A stretch of 64,000 nucleotides of DNA, from positions 682,001 to 746,000 of the forward strand of contig JAGYIJ010000002.1 in assembly GCA_018402685.1 (NCBI GenBank). The letters run 5' to 3'. Both the position numbers and the translations under genes were made by a program. Every line of letters starts with the position of its first letter. Position 1 is the stretch's first letter. Shown here in pieces: positions 1 through 9,290 of the stretch. The notes under the pieces were generated by a model, which ran no database searches, had not been told where the DNA came from, and saw only the letters and a list, made by a program, of their open reading frames with translations. The stretch comes from Aquiluna sp. (lineage in GTDB: Bacteria; Actinomycetota; Actinomycetes; Actinomycetales; Microbacteriaceae).

Positions 1-126
1 GCGCTCGGTCTCACTGTCCTCGCCATAGGCGACCTCGTGACCCGGGTTCACCTCAGCCATGCGAGCTAGGACTTCAGGGTGAACACCTGCGTAGTTATCA
101 CTTGCGAAACCGCGCTTGTTTTTCAA
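1..126 (-). CDS. L-threonine aldolase (beta-eliminating lyase family), N-terminal part, cut by window edge
   Basis: Only the first 42 codons are inside the window. The reading begins M-K-N-K-R-G-F-A-S-D-N-Y-A-G-V-H-P-E and continues with a G-H-E-V-A-Y-G-E-D stretch. This is the characteristic N-terminus of PLP-dependent low-specificity threonine aldolases, which cleave L-threonine to glycine and acetaldehyde. The start is a TTG (126-124) that overlaps the TGA stop of the upstream Lrp/AsnC gene, so the two are probably translationally coupled. The PLP lysine and the rest of the enzyme lie outside. Coupling to a leucine-responsive-type regulator suggests amino-acid-responsive expression, which is inference. 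Confidence 0.85.
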   Translation of the reverse strand, partial: MKNKRGFASDNYAGVHPEVLARMAEVNPGHEVAYGEDSETER

Positions 127-584
127 TCTATTGCCTTTGGTTCTGGGAAAACCGGTGGTCGGTTTTCAAATGGTGTAGAGAGAATCACCGTGGTCTTGGT
201 CGAAACATTCGCCAGCGAGCGAATCCTGCCCAATAGCGCCTCGAGATCCTCGGGGTCAGAAAGCGCAACCTTGACTATGTAGGACTCGTTGCCGGCAACC
301 GACCAGCAGCTCTCTATCTCTTCGATGGGGCTAATCATCTGCACGATGTCATCGGGCCTTGCCGGGTCAATGGGAGTTAGAGACACCAGAGCGTGTAAAC
401 CAAGTCCCAACGCTCTGTGATTGATAACTGCCCGATAGCCCTGAATCAAACCCTTGGCCTCGAACTTCTTGACCTTTTGGTGCAGGGTCGAACTTGGTAT
501 CCCAATCTCACCAGCTATCTCGTTTAGAGACCTGCTGGAGTCTTTAGCCAGCTCGGTGAGTATCTGGCGGTCGATGGTTTCCAT
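123..584 (-). CDS. Lrp/AsnC family transcriptional regulator
   Basis: A 153-residue protein, the usual length for the family. Residues 1-60 form the helix-turn-helix (METIDRQILTEL, then IGIPSSTLHQKVKKFEAKG). Residues 65-140 form the RAM/AsnC effector-binding alpha/beta domain. Family members bind amino acids and control amino-acid metabolism as dimers or octamers. It sits 17 nt downstream of the DUF6421 gene, and its stop overlaps the TTG start of a threonine aldolase, so the three genes look like one minus-strand operon. Control of the aldolase by this regulator is inferred from position. No strong Shine-Dalgarno is visible before the ATG. Confidence 0.9.
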   Translation of the reverse strand: METIDRQILTELAKDSSRSLNEIAGEIGIPSSTLHQKVKKFEAKGLIQGYRAVINHRALGLGLHALVSLTPIDPARPDDIVQMISPIEEIESCWSVAGNESYIVKVALSDPEDLEALLGRIRSLANVSTKTTVILSTPFENRPPVFPEPKAID

Positions 585-601
585 AGCTAGAAGGTTAGCT
601 G

Positions 602-1592
602 CTAGGCAGCTATCCCCTTGGTCGAGGCCACCACATCCGCTAGCTTTCGATTCAGAGTTTCGTAGAAGACATTGAGCGGGAACTCATCGTCCAGCACCAG
701 GTTCACAACCGCCTTGAGCTCGCCTGCGGTTGGCAGCTGATCTGCTCCCTTGGCCCAGGTGGATCCTGGGTGTGGAGGAACGAGAGATTTGACGAACTCA
801 TAGGCCGCGATCCACTGGGCCAAGCGGGAGCGGTTGATGCCATCGTGATAAAGCGCCTCGACCTGCTCGCAAAGTTCGATCACCGCCGGGGTCACCTTTT
901 CCCAATCAAAGGTCAATCGATTGTCGGTCCACTGCAGAGCTGCTGTTTTGTGAAGGTGAGCAAACATGATCTGCCCACCTAAGCCGTCATAGTTGCGAAC
1001 CCGATTACCGGTAATCGGGAAGCGGAACAGCCGGTCAAACAAAATCGCGTAGCGAATGTATTTGGCGAGTGGGTCACCCTCCTCATCCAAAACTACTGTC
1101 TCGCGGAAGGTCGACAAATCACAGCGCAGCTCCTCTAGTGCATACATCCAAAAGGGCATGCGCTGCTTGATCATGAAGGGATCAAATGGCAGGTCTCCTC
1201 TGGAGTGAGTGCGATCGTGAATCAGATCCCAGAGCACGTAGGTTTCTTGAGCAAGTCGCTGATCTAAGACCAGTCGCTCGGCATCGGCGGGAAGCGCAAG
1301 ATACAAAAGCTCGCGAGCAGAATCAGTAACCTTTCTGAACCTCGCTGCCTCACGGTCGCAGAAGATGCCGCCCCAGAAATAGGTTGCCACTTCCCTAACG
1401 GCCACCGTCTCCGGGAACAACACCGCTGAGTTGGTGTCGTAGCCAGCAGTGAAAGCCACGAATTCGATTGGGATAAACGCTGGGTTTTGATACTTCTGCT
1501 CTTTTTGAGCTAGCCAGTCGGGCCAGAAAGTATTGATGACCACCGCCTCCAGATTGCGGTTTGGGTTGCCGTTCTGGGTATACATCGAGAAA
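602..1592 (-). CDS. DUF6421 family protein, C-terminal part (gene broken by a frameshift)
   Basis: This is the C-terminal half of a protein whose N-terminal half is encoded just upstream in another frame. Frame match resumes around 1590 at a Y-T-Q-N-G-N-P-N-R-N segment. It continues through conserved-looking blocks such as GYDTNSAVLFPETVA, LWDLIHDRTHSRGDLPFDPF and EELRCDLSTFRE, which I recognise from actinobacterial DUF6421 proteins. The HDRTH and D/E-rich motifs suggest a metal site, but no activity is established for the family. The open reading extends to 1687 in this frame, but the first residues there are out-of-frame noise. Removing one base gives a single 696-residue protein (602-2693). 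Confidence 0.75.
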
Positions 1593-2693
1593 CACCACCA
1601 GGTGCTCAACACCGTCTTTTCGAATCTGGTCTGGCCTAAATTCCTGCAACGAGTCATAGAAGTCCGGGACTTTGTAGCCGCCATCACGCCATGATGCGAT
1701 GTCTTTGTTCAGAGCGTGAATGTAGTTTTCTTGGTGTGGGAACTTCTTGCTCAGTGCGTTTACCGAAGTTAGAACATCGTCAATCAACTTGTTGACCAGG
1801 TTCAGATCAGCCTCGGGCTCAATCGAGCCATCTTTGAGCTGCATCGGGCGCAACTGCTCCACCGCGTTGACCAAACGCTGCCAGTCAAGGTTTGAACTCA
1901 CCCAGCTCTCGGGCTTTTTGCTTCCGGATAGTTTTGCTGCCTTGGCGTTTGACAAAAAGCCGACGATGTTCAGCCAGAGTTGAATGTTGTCGCCATCAGA
2001 AACAGAGTCATCACCAAACAGATCGGAATCTGCCAGCACCACAACCCTGCCTTCGCCGCGCCAAAGCGCTGCCGCAAGCGGAGCGCCGGCTGGCAGTGCG
2101 TGCTCGGAGGTGGAGAGAAAGACCTCGGCATTTTCGGAGCTAACCAGCTCGAGAGTGGCCGCCCTATAGAGACTGAGGTTTTTCACCTTGAAGTTCAGAT
2201 CAGACCTGACCAGCCTCGGCATATCTGGCTTGGGCCAGCTTGCCACCCCGTTGTGATTCTGAACTGAGTCCTGCACGGTGGCATTGGTGATCTTGACGCC
2301 AAAGCGCAGAGCGAGCTCGGCAAAGTTGTTTCCGTATTTCTGTTGCTCGGTTTCTCCAAGGATCAAAAGCCCGCCGCCTGAAAGCACAAACTCTTCGAGA
2401 GCTGCGATCTCAGAGTCAGTTAGCTGCGGAGAACCATAGCCAACTGTCTTCTCCCACTCATCCTCTGATGCGTGCGGTAATACAAAGACGTCGATGTCCG
2501 CTAGGAGCTCTTTTGTGATCTGGCTAGATTCATTCACCAAAACATCAAAGCCGTCTTTCTTGGCAGCTTCTGCAACCAAGTGATAGCTGGAATCAGCGGG
2601 GTTCGCGGGATTGATCTTGGCAGCCAACTCGAGGTCTGCTGTCCATGCTTGGCGGTGGGACTGATCTAGCAGTATTCGGGGTGTTCTCCGCAT
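1590..2693 (-). CDS. DUF6421 family protein, N-terminal part (gene broken by a frameshift)
   Basis: N-terminal part of the same gene, starting MRRTPRILLDQSHRQAW. Residues 1-260 resemble a class I glutamine amidotransferase-like/DUF4350-type fold: D-V-F-V-L-P-H-A-S, a G-G-G-L-L-I-L-G-E turn and a V-V-V-L-A-D-S-D-L-F strand. This is a fold-level impression only. The frame is lost in a run reading GTG GTG TTT CTC. Deleting one T restores V-V-F-S-M and joins the downstream part. The open frame continues to 1395, but that tail (after about residue 367) is not meaningful. The gene precedes Lrp by 17 nt. Function is unknown. Confidence 0.75.
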
Positions 2694-2750
2694 TTATTGG
2701 CTCCTACTTAGATTTTTTCCAAGAATAGCCCATAAATTACGGACAAAGCA

Positions 2751-5402
2751 CTAGTTAGCTAGAGTTTTGTCCTTCTCGCGCTCGAGCGAACTGCCCTCGA
2801 CATCAACGTTTGGCAAGATCCGGTCCAGCCACTTTGGTAGCCACCAGGCGCTCTTGCCCAAAAGCGACATCACAGCTGGAACCAAAATCAACCTGACCAA
2901 GAAGGCATCAATCAAAACACCGATGGCAAGACCAAACCCGATTGGTCTAACCAGAGTCAGGTGGTTGAAGGCGAAGCCACCAAACACCGTGATCATGATT
3001 AGAGCCGCTGCAATCACCACGGAGCGTGAGAGGTGGATTCCATAGTTGATGGCATCCTTTGGCGACTTGCCATGGACGTAGGCCTCACGAATACCCGATG
3101 CCAAAAACAGCTGGTAGTCCATGGCCAGACCAAAAAGGATTCCAATCAGAATCGTTGGCAGGAAGTTCAGAATTGGGCCCGGGTCGTGAACCCCAAACAA
3201 GAATCCGAGCCAACCCCACTGGTAGACGGCAACAACAGCTCCGAAGGTGGCAAAGACCGTGAGCAGGAATCCAGCGCTAGCCAATAGCGGAACCAAGATT
3301 GACCTAAACACCAGAATCAACAAAATCAGGGACAGCAATAGCACCGTGCCCAAATAGAGCGGCAGCGCGCCTGCGAGCGTGGCAGAGATGTCGATGTTGG
3401 TTGCCGTTATGCCGGTCACACCAAGCTGAGCATCAAACTCGCTGCGGATCTCATCCTCTAGCGACCTGATGTCGTAAACCAAGTTCTGAGTCTCATCAGT
3501 TGCCGGACCCATTAGCGGAATCACCTGGAACAAAAGCGTCTGGTTGTCCTCCGAAACCGCAGCTGGCAATGCTGCCATGACGTTATCGAGCTCAAAGAAC
3601 TTCTCGGCTAGATCTGCCTGCAGCTCCATTAGGTCGTCGTCTGAAACGGCCTGTGGCATTGTGACAACGGTAGAAATCTGTCCGTTGGCACCAGCACCAA
3701 AGTTCTCACTCACCAGCGAGAAGGCCTTGTAGGTGGTGGAATCAAGCGGCTCCGATGAGCCATCTGGCAAACCAAGTCGCATCTCCGATGCCGGAATGGC
3801 CGCAACTCCCAATATCAAACCAACCGCGAGGGTTGCAATCACGGGGTGCTTGGTTGCCAATACTGGCTTCAGGGCATTTTTCGGCTCCTGAGCTTCTGCA
3901 AGTTCAGTTTCAGACTCAAGAGCAGCCCGCTCCTTCTTGTTCAGCACCTTCATGCCAACCAGCGACATCATTGCCGGGGTGAAGGTCAAGGCAATCAATA
4001 CCGCCATTGCAATGGCAACCGCACCCATGGTTCCCATCAGACCCAAGAAACCGACACCCGTGAGGTTGAGGGCAGCGAGCGCGATGATGACGGTCAAACC
4101 AGCGAATGTGACCGCATTGCCCGAGGTTCCGGTGGCCAAACCGATTGAGTATCTAAGTTCCATGCCTGACTTCAGTTGCTTGCGATGACGGTTTAGCAAG
4201 AACAGGCTGTAATCAATTCCAACCGCAAGCCCGAGCATCACACCAAGGATTGGCGTGGTGGAGGTCATCTCAATCGAACCAGAAAGAGCCATGGTTATCG
4301 ATGCCGAGATGCCAACACCCAGGACCGCAGACAATACTGGCAACCCAGCCGCAATCAAAGAGCCAAGCATCACAAACAGCACAATGGCGGCAATAGCGAG
4401 TCCGACAATTTCTCCGGGGCCCAACAGATCGCCAAAACTAGTCGTCAGAGATTGCGAGAACTCAACCGCGAGAGTCTCAGAGCGGAGCTCTGACAAGAGA
4501 TTCACGATTGACTCGGTGGTCTCTGGTTCAACCTCATTCACCGGCAGCGTGAACTGAACGCTAGCCACTGCTGTTAGGCCATTAGAAGAAATCGTTCCAA
4601 AGTTCTCGGTGACTGGAATCAGGCGCTTGCCAACCTCGAGAGCTGCAATCGCATCCTGCAATTCGAGCTCCCCGGCAGCAAGGTCCTCTTGCGCCGCGGT
4701 CAGTTCAGCAAGACCCGCATCGAGTTGCTCTTGACCGAGGTTGAGCTGAGACTCACCCTGACGAATCTGCTCCAGACCAGCCTCGACGGCGGCCTTATTG
4801 CCAAGTAGCTCTGCCTGCATCTCTGGTGGTGCTCCGGCGGCCTGAAGCTGAGCTAGACCGGCTTCGATCTGCGCCAAAGAAGCCTCTAGCGATGCCTTGT
4901 TGGCCTCGAGCTCTGCGCGCTGAGAGTCGATCGCATCCTGGTTTGCCTCAATCTCAGCTAAACCGTCAGTTATTTGGATTTTGCCATCGGCAATCTCCTT
5001 CTGGGCAGTTGCGATTTCCGCCTCGCCATCACTGAGCTCAGTGCGCTGGCTGGCAATCTGATCGGCAACCTCAAATGGGTTTAGGGTGCTGGCAACGCCA
5101 GGGAGGTTTGCGGTTTCCTCTAAAGCGGCCGCGATGATGTCAATTTCAGCCTGAGTGAATGGAGTGTCTTGTTTGTGGAAAACGATCTGTCCCTGACCTC
5201 TGGCTGCCTCGGGGAAAGAATCAGCAAGCCGGTCGATGACATCCTGAGATGGGATGCCATCGATGGTCATTGAGGATGAGAGGCGACCGCTAAAGCCAGC
5301 CATTAGACCCACTGCAGTGCCAAGAATCAATATCCAGGCAACTATTACCGCCCAAGCTCTTTTTGCCGAAAATGTGCCGAGTTTGAATAGAAGATTTGCC
5401 AC
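2751..5402 (-). CDS. MMPL/RND-family membrane transporter with a long coiled-coil insert
   Basis: An 883-residue inner-membrane protein with the duplicated 1+5 / 1+5 helix layout of MMPL transporters. TM1 is near residues 15-37, with helix bundles around 330-490 and 690-860. Bundle motifs include GLAVGIDYSLFLLNRHR and GLAMDYQLFLASGIREA, the Asp-Tyr pairs typical of proton-coupled MMPL proteins. Residues about 115-265 are an unusual Ala/Glu/Leu-rich region with recurring L-x-A-G-x-x-x-L units, likely a periplasm-facing coiled coil in the first extracytoplasmic loop. Such inserts occur in some actinobacterial MMPL and YhgE/Pip-type proteins. The start is GTG. Substrate is unknown; lipid or siderophore export is usual for the family. 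Confidence 0.9.
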   Translation of the reverse strand: MANLLFKLGTFSAKRAWAVIVAWILILGTAVGLMAGFSGRLSSSMTIDGIPSQDVIDRLADSFPEAARGQGQIVFHKQDTPFTQAEIDIIAAALEETANLPGVASTLNPFEVADQIASQRTELSDGEAEIATAQKEIADGKIQITDGLAEIEANQDAIDSQRAELEANKASLEASLAQIEAGLAQLQAAGAPPEMQAELLGNKAAVEAGLEQIRQGESQLNLGQEQLDAGLAELTAAQEDLAAGELELQDAIAALEVGKRLIPVTENFGTISSNGLTAVASVQFTLPVNEVEPETTESIVNLLSELRSETLAVEFSQSLTTSFGDLLGPGEIVGLAIAAIVLFVMLGSLIAAGLPVLSAVLGVGISASITMALSGSIEMTSTTPILGVMLGLAVGIDYSLFLLNRHRKQLKSGMELRYSIGLATGTSGNAVTFAGLTVIIALAALNLTGVGFLGLMGTMGAVAIAMAVLIALTFTPAMMSLVGMKVLNKKERAALESETELAEAQEPKNALKPVLATKHPVIATLAVGLILGVAAIPASEMRLGLPDGSSEPLDSTTYKAFSLVSENFGAGANGQISTVVTMPQAVSDDDLMELQADLAEKFFELDNVMAALPAAVSEDNQTLLFQVIPLMGPATDETQNLVYDIRSLEDEIRSEFDAQLGVTGITATNIDISATLAGALPLYLGTVLLLSLILLILVFRSILVPLLASAGFLLTVFATFGAVVAVYQWGWLGFLFGVHDPGPILNFLPTILIGILFGLAMDYQLFLASGIREAYVHGKSPKDAINYGIHLSRSVVIAAALIMITVFGGFAFNHLTLVRPIGFGLAIGVLIDAFLVRLILVPAVMSLLGKSAWWLPKWLDRILPNVDVEGSSLEREKDKTLAN

Positions 5403-5503
5403 GCGTTTGAACCTGTGCTCTCAAAAAGATTTTCGGCGCCACCGGCGCACCTCACATTCAACAGTATCTCCTCACATCTTGAGTCCCAGCTGAGAAAGAA
5501 TCT

Positions 5504-5533
5504 TTGTCCCCTGATAATCCCGCTCGCTATATT
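5504..5533 (+). promoter_or_regulatory. candidate sigma-70-type promoter for the DUF1801-like gene
   Basis: TTGTCC at 5504-5509 and TATATT at 5528-5533 are separated by 18 nt and lie about 30 nt upstream of the preferred ATG at 5562. The match to the consensus boxes is by eye. No transcript data are available. Confidence 0.4.
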
Positions 5534-5561
5534 TTTTATGGAGGCCAAGGCGGGAGAACCA

Positions 5562-5999
5562 ATGGCAGAAGAATCTGAATTTTCAAAAGCCGAAAAAGCT
5601 GCCATGAAGGCAAGGGCGAAAGAGCTCAGGGCTAAGACCAAACTGGATCCCTTGACCCAGGTTCTAAATGCCATCGAAGAGATGAGTCCCAACGACAAGA
5701 AACTTGCTCAAAAGATTCATGAGTTGGTGACTAAGCACGCACCAGACTTGAAACCAAAGACTTGGTACGGCATGCCTAGCTATGCCAACAAAGAGGGTAA
5801 AGCACTGATCTTTTTTCAGGCAGCGAGCAAGTTTGATTCCCGCCTTGCGACCCTCGGGATTTCTGAGCAAGCCCAGTTGGATGAGGGCTTAATGTGGCCA
5901 ACCTCCTGGTCAATTACCAAGATCGACCAGGAGGTTGAGGCTCAGATTGTTGAGCTAATAAAGCGAGTGGCTAGGCAGCATCTACTAGCACAGGGATGA
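5562..5999 (+). CDS. DUF1801/YdhG-like domain protein
   Basis: A 145-residue cytoplasmic protein starting MAEESEFSKAEK. An upstream in-frame ATG at 5415 exists, but the start at 5562 is preferred because GGGAG lies six bases before it and a plausible promoter ends at 5533. The core (KTWYGMPSYANKEGK, then FFQAASKFDSRLATLG and MWPTSW) has the pattern of DUF1801 proteins of the YdhG/iron-chaperone-like fold. The N-terminal 40 residues are charged and helical. Exact function is not established for the family. Its 3' end overlaps the convergent heliorhodopsin gene by 29 nt. Confidence 0.75.
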   Translation: MAEESEFSKAEKAAMKARAKELRAKTKLDPLTQVLNAIEEMSPNDKKLAQKIHELVTKHAPDLKPKTWYGMPSYANKEGKALIFFQAASKFDSRLATLGISEQAQLDEGLMWPTSWSITKIDQEVEAQIVELIKRVARQHLLAQG

Positions 6000-6780
6000 T
6001 TGCTCCCGAGAACACCTGCCAAGCCAGGATGGTCTTCGCAACCAGGCTCAGGGTGATGTAGGTGGCTTCTCCGAATAGGTAGTCCTTCCAAGGACCCACC
6101 ATCTTGTATTGGAAAGCCTGGTTGAACGCAAAGGTGTTGAAGAAAACAAACAGTGCCACGATGATGCCGTAGACAAAGCCAGGAATCTCGGCAGCATTGG
6201 TGCCACCAGGCTGGATTGTGTATAGCACAATGATCAGCCATGGCACGATGCCAGTGATGGAGCCCATGATGAATGGCAAGCCCTTGCCGTTACCCGGAGT
6301 CTCGTACTTCTCCTGAATAGCTCCAAAGAAGATCATCGATGCGTTCACCGCAAAGATTCCAACCAGCGCTGCAAAGTCGGAGACACCGGTTAGCTGAGCA
6401 ATAAGCCAGATCATGATTGATGAGGACAGTGAGTACTCAACCCAGCGGAAGTAGTTGTGGTTTTGCTTCAGGCCGCCCTTGTAGCGCTCGAAGAACATTG
6501 GTGAAGAAATGATGAAGTGGAACAGCGCGGAAAGGGCCAAGAAGGCGACAACGCCTGCACCAATGTTTACCTCCCAAAGCACAACCCGGTCGGTTGGTAG
6601 GTCAAAGCCCGGAGGGCCTGTCGGGTAGTCCATGGTGGCCGGGAACAGCACCTGGAAGTCCAATAGGGTGAGCACAAAGCCCAACCCGACTGCCTGAATC
6701 AAATGCAGGAAACCTGCTAGGACGTTATAGCCGCGCAAGCGGGAGATTTGCTCGTCCTGTGTTCTTTGCTTTTTGGCCAT
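5971..6780 (-). CDS. heliorhodopsin
   Basis: A 269-residue seven-helix membrane protein with unmistakable heliorhodopsin blocks. FRWVEYSLSSSIMI in TM3 has E115 at the counterion position. VNASMIFFG..QEKY, PGFVYGIIVALFVFFN and LSLVAKTILAWQVFSGA follow; the last is in TM7, with K249 as the retinal Schiff-base lysine. Layout and wording closely follow the described actinobacterial heliorhodopsin 48C12. Heliorhodopsins have an inverted topology (N-terminus inside) and slow photocycles. They generally lack ion transport and are thought to be sensory or regulatory. An AGAAGGAGG Shine-Dalgarno sits eight bases before the ATG. No retinal biosynthesis gene is in the window. The 3' end overlaps the convergent DUF1801-like gene. 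Confidence 0.96.
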   Translation of the reverse strand: MAKKQRTQDEQISRLRGYNVLAGFLHLIQAVGLGFVLTLLDFQVLFPATMDYPTGPPGFDLPTDRVVLWEVNIGAGVVAFLALSALFHFIISSPMFFERYKGGLKQNHNYFRWVEYSLSSSIMIWLIAQLTGVSDFAALVGIFAVNASMIFFGAIQEKYETPGNGKGLPFIMGSITGIVPWLIIVLYTIQPGGTNAAEIPGFVYGIIVALFVFFNTFAFNQAFQYKMVGPWKDYLFGEATYITLSLVAKTILAWQVFSGAIIPVLVDAA

Positions 6781-6876
6781 TATGGCCTCCTTCTAAGTAA
6801 TGCACTTATTTCCAGACTATGGCAAAATCCGAGATTCCTTCATGCTTAGGGATGGCTATTTTGTTCAACTTTGAAA

Positions 6877-9290
6877 TCAAAGTTTGAGATGGCGCTTGAT
6901 CCTTTGAACCGAGACGCTCTCGGACGTGCCCAAGGACTGCGCAAACAAACTCACTCGAAGCTCTTCCAGAAGCCACCTTGCCTGAACCAATTCACTAGTG
7001 GCGCCGGCAGTCAAAGGGATGCTGCCGCCGGCGGCTTCAAAGACTGCGATGGCCTTGGCAAGCTCGCTTGCCGACTCGCGATCTCGTCCCGGGTTTTCAG
7101 CTAGCTTTCTCACCCGCTCTGAAACTGCCTTGAGATAGGTGGTGATGCGAGGAAGTCTTGCAAGTCCGGTCTCAGTGAGAATGTTTTTCGGAGTCAGCTG
7201 GGCAACGTGATCCTTCTCTGAGGACAACACAGTGAGAAAAGCCATGGCATTGGCATTCGAGATGGCTTTCAATGCTTCTCTTTGAGCCCGAGCAATCTCG
7301 TTTAGATCTTTGGCGACCTCAAAGGATCTCTCCAGCGCAATTGCTCCAACTTTGTCCCGGACCGCCTCATATTCTTTGCGAGTGAAGATCATGCCGGAAT
7401 CGAGCGCTTTGAGTTCTTGGTTTGCAAGTGCCACATAGAGGTCTTGAACGAAGCTTTCGATATTGCCGTATTGCAAGGTTGCCAGAGCGAGCTTCTCATC
7501 ACCGGTGAGGTGATCCTCGACATACTTAGCAACCGAAGGTGTTGCCATGCGGATAAGTTCTGCAACTCCCCTGGGGTGTTGAGCGAGCTGATCAGTCTTT
7601 TGAGAAAAGACCTTGATCGCAACCTGACCCTTTTTGATTTTCACAACCGCAGGAAATGCGCTCACCTTGTTAGCACCGATATCCAAGCTGATCTCTTTTG
7701 GTAGTTCATCAAAATCCCAAGAGCTAATCTCACGTTCTAGATCGGAATTGATCTTGCTGGCAATGCTGGCAACTGCTCCGCGAGATTGGTCTTTGAGCTT
7801 GGTGCGAAGTTTCTCAACATCGTTTTCTAGACCAATCTCTTGACCTTTGTCATCGACGATCTTGTATGACATGCGAAGGGAAGTTGGGAGCTTGTCGACA
7901 TCAAAGTCGCCGGCCTCAATCTTCACTCCACTTAGTCTTTGCAGGTTCGATGCCAAGACCTCGGTGAGTCTCCCGCTTGGTTGATCGGGGAGCAGATCCA
8001 ATGTCTTTTTGGCCCAGTCCGCCGCGGGAACCACATTGCGCCTAATGGTCTTTGGCAAGGTCCTGATTAGTTCAGTGACCAGCTCTAACCTCATGCCGGG
8101 TACTAGCCAGTCAAAGCTCTCTGGTTGCACCGAGGACAACAGCTCGAGCGGAACCTCCACTGTCACACCGTCATCGATTGCCCCAGGGTCAAATCGATAG
8201 CTGAGCTTGAGCTGTTGGCCATCCTGCAGCCACAAAGTTGGATTGTCGTGCTCGGCAGGTTCCTCAACCCTTTCACCAAAGAGCTTTTCTTGACTAATGG
8301 TTAGTAGCTCTGGTTGCTCCAGCTTCATGACTTTCCACCAACCCTCAAACGATCTTGTTGAAAAGACATCAAGGGGAATGCGGTTATTGAAAAACCTAAA
8401 CAGGTCTTCCTCATCCGGCACTAATCCAGGGTTTCGGGTGCGCTCGGCCAGTTGCGCTAACTCCGCGATTACCTCTTTATTGCGCTTTTCAAACTGCTGA
8501 ACCGAGTGCCACTCGCCTTCAACCAGGGCATGGCGAATAAACAGCTCTCGCGAGAAACCCGCATCCACCTTGGAATACTGCATCTTTCTCGAGGCCACAA
8601 TCGGCAAACCAAACAGCACGACCTTCTCTAGGCCAATAACGGCTCCGAGCTTTTTCTCCCAGTGTGGGTCTGAGTAGCTCCGCTTACAAAGATCGCCTGC
8701 GATCTCCTCAGCCCAGGCGGTGTCTATCTCGGCATTCATGCGCGCATAGAGCGCGCTGGTCTCTACCAGCTCCGCGCTCATGATTGCCTCGGGTGGCTTT
8801 TTAGCCAAATTAGACCCTGGGAAAACCAAGAACTTCCGACCGCCAGAACCTAAGTATTCTCTGGAAGGTTTTGGTTTCTTGCCGGGTATCTTCTTCGGCT
8901 CTTGCCTTAATCCAAGCTGGGATAACAGTCCTGCCAACAGTGATTTGTGAATCCCATCGGGATTCACCTTCGCACCTTTTAGGTTTAGGCCCAGCGGCTT
9001 GATGATCTGCGTGAGCTGGCGCATCAAATCCTGCCACTCCCGAATGCGCAGGTAGTTGAGGAACTCCTTTTTGCAAAGCTTTCGGAACTGAGAGGAGGAG
9101 AGTTTGCGCTGCTCAGATTCGATGTGGTTCCAAAGATTCACCAGCGACAGAAAGTCGCTAGTGGGATCCACAAACCTTGCGTGCAGGGCGTTTGCCTGCT
9201 CACGTTTTTCCAGTGGTCTTTCCCTGGGGTCTTGAATGGTGAGACCAGAGACGATAACTAAAACTTCACGAACAACGTCGTGCTTTTTGC
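6877..9290 (-). CDS. hrpA: ATP-dependent RNA helicase HrpA, C-terminal part (frameshifted)
   Basis: C-terminal two thirds of HrpA, joined to the upstream part after a one-base loss near 9290. The long open frame with its own ATG runs 6877-9171. The true reading begins about 120 nt earlier with V-V-R-E-V-L-V-I-V-S-G-L-T-I-Q-D-P-R-E-R-P, the conserved helicase-associated/OB-type region, followed by FVDPTSDFLSLVNLW. The remainder is the large DUF3418-type C-terminal region of HrpA. Reconstructed, the gene is 6877-10655 with 1,259 residues, the normal size. A small hairpin (6867-6884) overlaps the stop codon and lacks a U-tract. Confidence 0.88.

Noticed and set aside
1395-1687. Overlapping frames at the DUF6421 locus as two separate genes
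   Set aside because: Each frame carries half of one known family and the overlap region in each is meaningless; one base restores a single normal-length protein.
6867-6884. AACTTTG-AAAT-CAAAGTT hairpin at the hrpA stop as a terminator
   Set aside because: AT-rich 7-bp stem without a U-tract on either strand; too weak to call.
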